Shown in pieces: positions 7,666 through 15,067 of a stretch of 40,696 nt of DNA. Position numbers and translations under genes: made by a program. Numbering within the stretch: position 1 is the stretch's first letter; each line of letters opens with the position of its first letter. Below the pieces are notes generated by a model. It did no database searches. It saw only the letters and a list, made by a program, of their open reading frames with translations, and was not told the DNA's origin. Source of the stretch: Pseudobacteriovorax antillogorgiicola (GTDB taxonomy: Bacteria > Bdellovibrionota_B > Oligoflexia > Oligoflexales > RGVZ01); the NCBI GenBank assembly GCA_945898195.1, contig CAMDHM010000026.1, forward strand, positions 1 through 40,696, written 5' to 3'.

Positions 7666-9811
7666 GCTTAAAATAGAGTGGCTTCTCAGCCATCTTGATC
7701 GCACGATAATCAATCGTGTCGGAGATTTTCAGTTCCTTCAGGAGACTGCCGACTTTGGACGCCGCCATGTCTGCTATTTTGGCGAGATTCAGGATTTTTT
7801 TCTTTGACGTATCGCTTGTTTTTGGCGTTTCAATCTCGAGGGCAACTCCAGTATCAACAGCCTCTTTGACCCGAGTTTTAAAGCGACTTATTTTTGCGGA
7901 AAGGCGGCTGTCAAAAGTGGCCAGGGCATCAGGATCGATTCCCGATAGTGCCTTTTGCGCCCCATTTAGATCGCCCTTTCTGGCAAGGGCCAATGCGAGA
8001 TTGTAGGTGACAGAGGGGGAGAATGGTTGCTTTCCATCTTCGGTTCTTTTTGGTGCTGCCGCGAGGGCTTCTTCGTAGAGAGAGATACCTTTGTCGTGAT
8101 CGCCCTTCCAAGCCATGGCCACGGCCCGATTATTCAGATGCGCCACAATATTCATCATGTCGCCGAGTTGTGCCATGATTTCGGCGGCCTCTTTAGCGTT
8201 GCCCTTTTCGATGGCGACCATGGCCTGCGTCTCTGCCACTTTGGTGCTTCCGGCATCTACTTTCGCGGCTTTAGCTGTGATTTCGTCAGCCTTCTCCACA
8301 TCACCGCGATGCAATTCAACGACCGCCATGTCAGCCAAGCGATCGATGTTAATTGAAACTTCCTTGTTCGCTTTGTCAAACCATGCTGCTGCCCCGTCAA
8401 AATCGCCCAGAGAGAACGTAATTTTTCCGAGTAGGTTGAAAAAGTAGGCTCCCTTTGCACCTAATGTTGCGGCAGCTTGAGCGTCCGCATAGGCCTCTTC
8501 TAGCTTTGCTTCACCGTACAATAGTTCGGCGGCGGTGATTTTGCGGTAAACCATTGGGATAAGCATCTTGGTCGAAGCCTCTGCCCAAAGTTTCTTCGCT
8601 GGCTTAAACTTATTCTGTCGCATGAGTCCGCGAACCTTACGGATCACTCCCATGAACGATGAAGGTAGGTGCTCTTCCTTAACGGCGATTTTGATATTGT
8701 TTTCCAATGAATCAAGGGACAGGGGTTTTTCCAGCAAAACGGCGGTCCCTAGTTCCTCTAAAAGTCCCCGGTCTTGAGGCCCTAATTGGGCGCTGGAAAT
8801 AATAAAGGGAACATCATGAATTGCGGCCTGATGCATCCGCTGCATCAGGGCCATTCCCGAAAGCTTTGGCAATTTCCATTCGGATATCACGATCGTGTTG
8901 GCATGATTGTCTTTTATGAAATCCCAGGCAGATTGTCCGTCCTCAAATTCCTGGACGTTTTGTATTCCTAAGGATTCAAGTGCTTTGCGAACGTGATTTC
9001 GCGACGATGAATCCGGGTCGATGATGACACAATTTGAGAGGCCGAAGGCATTGAGAACGGATGAGCTTGAGGACTCAAGGGTTTTGATTTCATCGGCGGA
9101 AAAGAGCGGATTTTTTCCCGAGTCTTTTAGATCGCCAAGGCGCGGAATGAGGCTTTTGTCGCTCCAAACGGCTTGGGTGGCCGTCCGCTTGGCCTCGTCA
9201 GTTTTATTGCTCAACGCCAGGGCGTTCGCATATGAAAATAGGATTTCAGCATTGCCTGGTTTAAGTTCCAGCATGGCCGTGGTCAGTTTAAGAAGGGCCT
9301 CCGGTGAATTCGAGGCGCGCAACAGAAGTCCAGTATAGAAAAGCGAAACAATGTCAGCTTCGTAGTCCAATCTGGCGACGGTGGTCAAAATCGATTGAAT
9401 TTCTTTACGAATGCTGTCGCCTTGGTTGAAATGTTCCGCTGGCGACCAGGTTAGAAGGCCACGTTCGAGGGCGAAGGGAAGGACATAAGATTCTTCATTG
9501 GTGGTGAGTAAGGAATAGGCAATGCTTTCAAGCTCTGGCTTTTGTTGGAAAAGCTGCCCAAGCTGTAGCGCGTTGGCGTCGCTGGCAGCAAAGAGGGGAG
9601 TGATGATCCATCCCGGAAGGCTGCTTGTTTTCACTCCTTCCGATAACATTTGCACAACTTCACTGATGTCAGTGGCACCGCTAAGGTTATGGAAGCCAAG
9701 CTCCTTTAAGATTGTCGTTATTTGTCCACGAATCGCGCTGGTAGGATGAACGACGATGACGGCGGATTCTTTTGTTTCAAAAATTTTTCGCAGGTTCGCT
9801 TTTTGAGTCAT
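7652..9811 (-). CDS. Protein with two degenerate receiver domains and TPR repeats
   Basis: A 719-residue soluble protein. Residues 16-125 look like a receiver fold that has lost all catalytic residues: the acidic pair is replaced by HPTS and no phospho-acceptor Asp or C-terminal Lys is evident. Residues about 150-225 contain TPR-like helices. Residues 260-380 form a second receiver with acidic D265/D267, Ser339/340 and Lys362 in LLEKPL, but Glu311 in ISEWKLPKLSG at the phospho-acceptor site. Residues about 390-640 are further TPRs. Asp-to-Glu at that site often mimics the phosphorylated state, so a constitutively active or scaffold role is plausible. The gene at 35595-36926 is a related receiver-TPR protein with intact Asp. 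No output domain such as DNA-binding or cyclase is seen. Confidence 0.85.
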   Translation of the reverse strand: MTQKANLRKIFETKESAVIVVHPTSAIRGQITTILKELGFHNLSGATDISEVVQMLSEGVKTSSLPGWIITPLFAASDANALQLGQLFQQKPELESIAYSLLTTNEESYVLPFALERGLLTWSPAEHFNQGDSIRKEIQSILTTVARLDYEADIVSLFYTGLLLRASNSPEALLKLTTAMLELKPGNAEILFSYANALALSNKTDEAKRTATQAVWSDKSLIPRLGDLKDSGKNPLFSADEIKTLESSSSSVLNAFGLSNCVIIDPDSSSRNHVRKALESLGIQNVQEFEDGQSAWDFIKDNHANTIVISEWKLPKLSGMALMQRMHQAAIHDVPFIISSAQLGPQDRGLLEELGTAVLLEKPLSLDSLENNIKIAVKEEHLPSSFMGVIRKVRGLMRQNKFKPAKKLWAEASTKMLIPMVYRKITAAELLYGEAKLEEAYADAQAAATLGAKGAYFFNLLGKITFSLGDFDGAAAWFDKANKEVSINIDRLADMAVVELHRGDVEKADEITAKAAKVDAGSTKVAETQAMVAIEKGNAKEAAEIMAQLGDMMNIVAHLNNRAVAMAWKGDHDKGISLYEEALAAAPKRTEDGKQPFSPSVTYNLALALARKGDLNGAQKALSGIDPDALATFDSRLSAKISRFKTRVKEAVDTGVALEIETPKTSDTSKKKILNLAKIADMAASKVGSLLKELKISDTIDYRAIKMAEKPLYFKPKKS

Positions 9812-9860
9812 TCAAGAACTTCCCTGCTAGAATTATGAACACTTCAATATTGTAAGCTAT

Positions 9861-9893
9861 GTTGGCACGGTTGGCACGGTTGGCACGGTTGGC
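9861..9893. repeat. 9-bp tandem repeat, 3.7 copies
   Basis: GTTGGCACG is repeated exactly at 9861, 9870 and 9879, with a partial fourth copy (GTTGGC) at 9888. It lies between the divergent receiver-TPR gene and the zinc-ribbon gene. It may arise by slippage, or may set promoter spacing or bind a regulator. Confidence 0.9.
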
Positions 9894-9901
9894 GATCTTT
9901 C

Positions 9902-9937
9902 AACCAATTTTTTAACCAATTTTTTAACCGATTTTTT
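9902..9937. repeat. 12-bp tandem repeat, 3 copies
   Basis: AACCAATTTTTT occurs at 9902-9913 and 9914-9925, and AACCGATTTTTT at 9926-9937. It directly follows the 9-bp array and precedes the ATG at 9958. Each copy carries a T6 tract, so phased bending or slippage is possible. Confidence 0.9.
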
Positions 9938-9957
9938 CAGCGGATGGACCGATTACC

Positions 9958-10326
9958 ATGGAAATCATCATCCGAATTGAAGGCGGTTCAAAAGTTTCGA
10001 ATGGTTCCGCGGCGATTGAGGATTGGAATCGTCGCCGTGCCGCGAAGCTTGGTTTGCGCTGGTGCCTGGGCACATGGACGGTTGGTCTGATGACCGTTAT
10101 CCTTCCGGTCGTTCATTTCTTGACGGTTCCATCCTGTTTTCTGGGGGGACCGTTGTTAGGCCTGTTGGTCTTTCGCTTTTATCGTCATTCAACGGATATT
10201 ATTACCGGCAAAGGATCCTGCCCAGTCTGCGGCTCAACCTTTAAGATTGAGCCGCAGACTGTGGATTGGCCGTTTTATTTGAAGTGTACAAAATGCTCAG
10301 CTGAAGTTGGAGTGACGCGCGATTAG
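9958..10326 (+). CDS. Small membrane protein with a C-terminal zinc ribbon
   Basis: This is a 122-residue protein of unknown function. Two hydrophobic segments (about residues 32-56 and 60-75) form a hairpin in the membrane. The C-terminal part has CPVCG (C88, C91) and CTKC (C110, C113), a four-cysteine zinc ribbon probably facing the cytoplasm. No strong ribosome site is seen before the ATG, and the upstream region is a tandem-repeat patch. The coding sequence contains a remarkable 15-bp perfect inverted repeat (10223-10237 / 10247-10261) inside the zinc ribbon. The stop codon overlaps the stop of the convergent gcdH gene. Confidence 0.75.
   Translation: MEIIIRIEGGSKVSNGSAAIEDWNRRRAAKLGLRWCLGTWTVGLMTVILPVVHFLTVPSCFLGGPLLGLLVFRFYRHSTDIITGKGSCPVCGSTFKIEPQTVDWPFYLKCTKCSAEVGVTRD
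10223..10261. repeat. 15-bp perfect inverted repeat inside a coding region
   Basis: The arms CAGTCTGCGGCTCAA (10223-10237) and its exact reverse complement (10247-10261) enclose a 9-nt loop. The repeat encodes part of the zinc-ribbon segment. In RNA it would form a very stable hairpin about 65 nt before the stop, without a T tract. Confidence 0.9.
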
Positions 10327-11492
10327 CGAAATGCGCTTATGCCGGTGATGTTTTCACCAATCACGAGGCGGTGGATGTCTTCCGTGCCTTCGTAAGTGTT
10401 GACCGTCTCCAGGTTCATCATGTGACGAATGACCGGATACTCATCAATGATTCCGTTGCCGCCCAGCATGTCACGGGCTTCGCGTGCAGTTTCCAGTGCG
10501 ATTTTACAGTTATTCATTTTACCGAGGGAGACCTGGTGCGGATGGAGGGTCCCTGTTTCTTTGATCCGACCCATTTGCAAGACCAGTAGCTGGCCCTTGG
10601 TTATTTCCTGGACCATCTTCACTAATTTTGCCTGAGCCAACTGATGGCCGGCCAGTGGTTTTCCATCGAATATCGTCCGGTTTTTAGCGTACTGCAGGGC
10701 GGCATGATAGCACGCGTTGGCGGCGCCAAGTACGCCCCATGCGATGCCATAACGGGCTTGAGTCAAGCAGCCCAGCGGCCCCTTTAGGCCTTCGACGTTG
10801 GGCAGGATGTTTTCTTCTGGAATCACACACTCTTGAAAGTGCAATTCTGATGTGACGCTGACGCGCAGCGAGAATTTCCCTTTCATTGTGGTCGTCGTGA
10901 AGCCCGGGGTGCCTTTTTCCACGATAAAACCGCGAACTTTTCCGTCTAAGCGAGCCCAAACAATGGCGATGTCGGCAAGGCAGCCGTTGGTGATCCACAT
11001 TTTATTGCCGTTAAGTTTATAGCCGCCGGCAACTTTTTCAGCGCGGGTTTGCATCGAGCCTGGGTTTGATCCAGCGTCAGGCTCGGTCAAGCCAAAACAA
11101 CCGATGAGTTGGGCACTGGCCAGTTTCGGAAGGTATTTTTCTTTTTGCTTGTCGGAGCCGTAAGTATGGATCGGGTACATGACCAGAGATCCCTGCACGG
11201 AACAGAAGGAGCGGACGCCGGAATCACCGCGTTCGAGCTCTTGCATCACCAGGCCGTAGGCCACATGGCTCAAACCAGCGCAGCCGTAGCCCTTGATGGT
11301 CGACCCCAAAAGTCCCAATTCCGCGAATTGCGGGACCAACTCCATGGGGAAGCGTTCTTCACGATTGGCGGCCATCATTAGGGGCTCGACCTTGGAGGTC
11401 ACAAAATCGCGAACGGATTGGCGGACCAATAGTTCTTCGTCGGTAAAAAGGCTGTCGATGTTCATGTAATTCAGGGATTCGTAGGCTGCCAT
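10323..11492 (-). CDS. gcdH: Glutaryl-CoA dehydrogenase
   Basis: This FAD enzyme oxidises and decarboxylates glutaryl-CoA to crotonyl-CoA in lysine, hydroxylysine and tryptophan breakdown, passing electrons to ETF. The 389-residue protein keeps many glutaryl-CoA dehydrogenase signatures: SVQGSLVM, CFGLTEPDAGSNPGSM, TQARYGIAWGVLGAA, the ARDMLGGNGI segment, and VNTYEGTEDIH with the catalytic-base Glu. The pattern is closer to this subfamily than to general acyl-CoA dehydrogenases. ATG 11492 is chosen because AGGAAA lies just upstream; the in-frame upstream extension to 11612 has no family match. It is divergent from the E1 gene and its 3' end overlaps the zinc-ribbon gene by 4 nt. Confidence 0.92.
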   Translation of the reverse strand: MAAYESLNYMNIDSLFTDEELLVRQSVRDFVTSKVEPLMMAANREERFPMELVPQFAELGLLGSTIKGYGCAGLSHVAYGLVMQELERGDSGVRSFCSVQGSLVMYPIHTYGSDKQKEKYLPKLASAQLIGCFGLTEPDAGSNPGSMQTRAEKVAGGYKLNGNKMWITNGCLADIAIVWARLDGKVRGFIVEKGTPGFTTTTMKGKFSLRVSVTSELHFQECVIPEENILPNVEGLKGPLGCLTQARYGIAWGVLGAANACYHAALQYAKNRTIFDGKPLAGHQLAQAKLVKMVQEITKGQLLVLQMGRIKETGTLHPHQVSLGKMNNCKIALETAREARDMLGGNGIIDEYPVIRHMMNLETVNTYEGTEDIHRLVIGENITGISAFR

Positions 11493-11515
11493 GGCGAGTT
11501 TCCTTTGTTTGCTAA

Positions 11516-11563
11516 CGTAGACTTGTCCGTACTTTGTCTTGCCCGTCCTTTGTCTTGCCCGTC
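11516..11563. repeat. 16-bp tandem repeat in the gcdH leader
   Basis: CTTTGTCTTGCCCGTC occurs exactly at 11532-11547 and 11548-11563, with a degenerate third copy at about 11516-11531. It occupies the region between divergent gcdH and the E1 gene, where promoters or operators should lie. No symmetric operator is seen within the unit. Confidence 0.85.
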
Positions 11564-11614
11564 TGGTAAGGGTCAGGATAGTCTTTAAGACTTGCTTAAC
11601 CAGATCGGGCACCT

Positions 11615-13882
11615 ATGTTTAATCGAGCTGAAGTCATTGATCAAAACTTTTCTCGTTTCGTTAAAGAGTTGCACCTTCCCAGGCCTCACTCTTCGACCAC
11701 CCTTGCTGAATCAGGCTTGCGGCCCAGCGAAGTCATGGATTTGTTCGAATCCCAGCTTGTGAGCCGTCACTTGGACCTGATTGCTCGGATTTTAAAGAAC
11801 AATAACCAATGTTACTACACAATTGGCAGTTCTGGACATGAGGGCAACGCAGCCTTTGGTAAGGCCTTCAGGCTGACGGATATGGCCTTTTTGCACTACC
11901 GCAGCGGCGGTTTTATGATTCAACGTGCGAAGCAGCTGCCGGGAGCGACCCCGATATACGACACCATGCTTTCTTTTTTTGCATCTACCGAAGAGCCAAT
12001 CGCCGGGGGCCGCCACAAGGTTTTTGGGAGTTTGCCGCTTTTAGTGCCTCCCCAAACCAGCACGATTGCATCCCATTTGCCGAAGGCCGTCGGCGCGGCG
12101 TTGTCGATCCACCGGGCCCAAGCCATGGGGATCGATGCGGTCATGCCGTCGGACGCGGTCGTGACGTGTTCCTTTGGCGATGCCTCAAGCAACCACTCGA
12201 CCGCCATTGGGGCGATCAATATGGCGTCATGGGTGGCCTACCAGAATATTGCAGTACCACTTGTTTTTATCTGTGAAGACAATGGGATAGGGATTTCCGT
12301 CCAAACCCCTGGCCACTGGGTTGAGCGAAATTTTGCCCACCGCCCCGCCATCAAATACATTTCGGCTGATGGGTTGAGCCTGCTGGACGCCTTTCAGAAA
12401 GGGGTGCTTGCCGAGCAGTATTGCCGCGAACGCCGCAAGCCGGTGTTTCTGCACGTTAAGACCGTCCGGTTGATGGGCCATGCAGGGTCGGACATGGAGG
12501 CTTCATACCGCTCTTTTCAGCAAATTGAAGAGGTTGAATTTCAGGATCCCCTTTTGCATTCTGCCCGAATTGTCCTTGAGAATGGCTTGGCTTCGGCCGA
12601 GGAAATCGTCAACCTTTATGAACAGGTGCGCAGCCGGGTCCGTCATGTTGCTGATAGCGCCATGCAACGACCACAATTGACCGATCCGGTGGAAGTCCGG
12701 GCCCCCATCACGGCTTGCAAACACAAGCGGGTAGCTCCATCCGTGCCGTCTAAACTAGAACGCGAGCATGCCTTCGGCAGTTCAGATTGGACCAAAACCA
12801 AGATTCCTTTGCACATGGCTAAACTGATTAACCTCGGCCTGCACGATATTTTGCTGCGCTATAAAAACACGGTCATCTTTGGTGAGGACGTTGCACAAAA
12901 AGGTGGTGTTTATAACGTCACGGACGGCCTGTTCAAAAAGTTTGGTGCACGCCGCATTTTCAATTCATTGCTCGATGAACAATCGATCATCGGGACGGCC
13001 ATTGGTATGGCCCATAATGGTTTTGTACCGATTCCAGAGATTCAATTTCTGGCATATTTCCACAATGCCGAGGATCAAATCCGAGGCGAAGCAGCGACCC
13101 TGCCATTTTTCTCTCAAGGCCTTTTCACCAATCCAATGGTCCTGCGTATTGCGGGGCTAGCCTATCAAAAAGGATTTGGTGGGCACTTTCACAACGATAA
13201 TTCTCTGGCGGTTTTGCGCGATATTCCGGGCGTGATCATCGCCGTGCCATCTAATGGTGCTGATGCCGTGAAGATGATGCGGGCCTGCGTTCGCGAGGCC
13301 TATGAGAATGGCCGAGTCGTGATTTTCATCGAACCGATTGCCTTGTATATGACGCGCGATCTGAATTCCGAGGGCGATAAAGTCTGGTGTTCCGAGTATC
13401 CGGATCCAGAAGAGGAAATTGCCGTTGGTGAATTTGGTGTTTACCGTTCGTATGATTCGAGGCAGTCGGCGGAAACGTCGGATGTGGCAGATTTAACCAT
13501 CCTTACTTATGGCAACGGCTACTACTACTCACGCCAGGCCACAGACGTATTGGCGAAGGAGCATAATAAGAAGGTCAAGGTCATCGACTTGCGTTGGATT
13601 GCGCCAGTGAATATGGACAAGGTTGTTGCTGCAATCGGCGGATCAACAAAAGTTCTCGTGGTTGAGGAATGCCGTAAGACCGGATCGTTCAGTGAGTATC
13701 TGGTGAGTGCCTTGGTCGAGAAGATGGATACCTTGCCAAAAATCAAAGTCGTCGCGGCCGACGATTGCTTTATTCCACTTGGGCAGGCGGCTGCGGCTGG
13801 ATTGCCAAAGAAGGAAGAAATCTTGGCGGGTGCCTTGAAGATGTTTAACGCGCACCATGAAAAAACCAAAAAGCCCAAATAA
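11615..13882 (+). CDS. 2-oxoacid dehydrogenase E1, fused alpha and beta subunits
   Basis: This is a thiamine-diphosphate E1 component that decarboxylates a 2-oxoacid and acylates the lipoyl group of E2. The 755-residue protein joins an alpha half (about 40-370) to a beta half (about 396-750). The alpha half shows the TPP/Mg motif from GDA (188-190) to EDNGIGIS (221-228). The beta half shows FGEDVAQKGGVYNVTDGL, the LDEQSIIGTAIGMA segment and a transketolase C-terminal domain. It is most like branched-chain 2-oxoacid dehydrogenase E1, but pyruvate or 2-oxoadipate cannot be excluded. E2 and E3 are not nearby. The next gene, an acyltransferase, starts 13 nt downstream, so they are probably one operon. 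Confidence 0.85.
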   Translation: MFNRAEVIDQNFSRFVKELHLPRPHSSTTLAESGLRPSEVMDLFESQLVSRHLDLIARILKNNNQCYYTIGSSGHEGNAAFGKAFRLTDMAFLHYRSGGFMIQRAKQLPGATPIYDTMLSFFASTEEPIAGGRHKVFGSLPLLVPPQTSTIASHLPKAVGAALSIHRAQAMGIDAVMPSDAVVTCSFGDASSNHSTAIGAINMASWVAYQNIAVPLVFICEDNGIGISVQTPGHWVERNFAHRPAIKYISADGLSLLDAFQKGVLAEQYCRERRKPVFLHVKTVRLMGHAGSDMEASYRSFQQIEEVEFQDPLLHSARIVLENGLASAEEIVNLYEQVRSRVRHVADSAMQRPQLTDPVEVRAPITACKHKRVAPSVPSKLEREHAFGSSDWTKTKIPLHMAKLINLGLHDILLRYKNTVIFGEDVAQKGGVYNVTDGLFKKFGARRIFNSLLDEQSIIGTAIGMAHNGFVPIPEIQFLAYFHNAEDQIRGEAATLPFFSQGLFTNPMVLRIAGLAYQKGFGGHFHNDNSLAVLRDIPGVIIAVPSNGADAVKMMRACVREAYENGRVVIFIEPIALYMTRDLNSEGDKVWCSEYPDPEEEIAVGEFGVYRSYDSRQSAETSDVADLTILTYGNGYYYSRQATDVLAKEHNKKVKVIDLRWIAPVNMDKVVAAIGGSTKVLVVEECRKTGSFSEYLVSALVEKMDTLPKIKVVAADDCFIPLGQAAAAGLPKKEEILAGALKMFNAHHEKTKKPK

Positions 13883-13895
13883 AAGGCCGATTGAG

Positions 13896-14906
13896 ATGCA
13901 AAAAAAAGAACGCATTGTCGTTATATGCCCGGGGCGCGGTTCTTACACCAGTGAGACGCTGGGATATTTAAAAAAACACGGATCTGGCATTGGCGAGTTC
14001 ATCGCTGATATTGACCAGCGCCGGGCTAAGTTGTCCGAACCCACGATTTCTGAACTGGATAATGCGACGTCGTTTAGCCCGAGTTTGCATACGAAGGGCG
14101 AGAATGCATCGACTTTAATTTACGCGTGTTCCTACGCTGACTTTCAGAGCATTGATCGCGAAAAGTATGAGATCGTTGCAGTGACCGGCAATTCCATGGG
14201 CTGGTATCTGGCTCTGGCCTTTGCTGGAGCCTTGGACTGGGCCGGCGGTTTTGAAGTGATCAACACCATGGGATCGATGATGAAGGACAAGATCATCGGT
14301 GGGCAGCTGATCTATCCCGTGATGGATGGCGACTGGCGTGAAAATCCCGAGTTGATTGAAACCGTGCGGCTAGCCGTAGTGAAAGCCCGCGAGGCTGGCG
14401 GCCAAGTTTATCGGTCGATCCATCTGGGCGGTTACGCGGTGATTGGTGGTGATTCGGTAGGCCTGAACCACCTGATGAAAAATCTGCCGAAGGTCGAGCA
14501 TTATCCATTTCAGTTGATCAATCATGCGGCATTTCATACGCCATTATTGCGAGCGACTTCGCAGCGGGCTTTTGAAATCATTTCGGAGAGCTTTTTTAGG
14601 CGGCCTAAGGTTCCAATGATTGATGGCCGTGGGAAGATTTGGCAGCCATTCAGCACGGACGTTCAAGACCTTTATCAATATACTTTGGGTCATCAGGTTT
14701 GCGAAACCTACGACTTCACAAAGGCGATCACGGTTGCTCTGAAGGAGTTTGCCCCCGACAAATTGTTTTTGCTGGGACCTGGAAATAGCCTTGGTGGAGC
14801 CATCGGACAGATCCTCGTGGCGAACACCTGGCACGGGATTGGCAGCAAGGCTGATTTTTCCGCGCGCCAAAAATCTAATTCATTTCTTGTTTCGATGGGG
14901 ATGTAG
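13896..14906 (+). CDS. FabD-like acyltransferase lacking the malonyl-binding Arg
   Basis: The 336-residue protein has the acyl-carrier-protein transacylase fold. Ser100 in TGNSMGWY fits the GxSxG nucleophile elbow and His214 in AAFHTPLL aligns with the FabD catalytic His. A GPGNSLGG segment near the C-terminus also fits. The Arg that binds the malonyl carboxylate in FabD (RGxxM) appears replaced in INTMGSMM, so an uncharged acyl group is more likely than malonyl. ATG 13896 has AAAAGG upstream; an in-frame ATG at 13857 would overlap the E1 gene without a ribosome site. Its pairing with a branched-chain-type E1 suggests handling of acyl-CoA products such as branched primers, as inference. The partner carrier protein is not visible here. 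Confidence 0.75.
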   Translation: MQKKERIVVICPGRGSYTSETLGYLKKHGSGIGEFIADIDQRRAKLSEPTISELDNATSFSPSLHTKGENASTLIYACSYADFQSIDREKYEIVAVTGNSMGWYLALAFAGALDWAGGFEVINTMGSMMKDKIIGGQLIYPVMDGDWRENPELIETVRLAVVKAREAGGQVYRSIHLGGYAVIGGDSVGLNHLMKNLPKVEHYPFQLINHAAFHTPLLRATSQRAFEIISESFFRRPKVPMIDGRGKIWQPFSTDVQDLYQYTLGHQVCETYDFTKAITVALKEFAPDKLFLLGPGNSLGGAIGQILVANTWHGIGSKADFSARQKSNSFLVSMGM

Positions 14907-15067
14907 CGGATCGCGGACGCAGGGAGCAGTAAGCAGGGATTTTGAACCAAGCCTCCTTTGTGCGGTTTGACTCTTGAGTCGGACCATTACAGGTGAAGTT
15001 TCGTTCCTGAGGCTTTAGTGGTATTGTTGGCTGATTGAAAAATCCCATGAGAGGAAACCGAAAAGTC

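Noticed and set aside
9862-9893. TGGCAC motifs as possible sigma-54 promoter elements
   Set aside because: Sigma-54 promoters need GG and GC spaced 10 nt apart; with a 9-bp period the required GC is never at the right distance. The motif is explained by the tandem repeat.
9861-9937. CRISPR-like array
   Set aside because: Units are contiguous with no spacers and only 9 or 12 bp long, and no cas genes are nearby.
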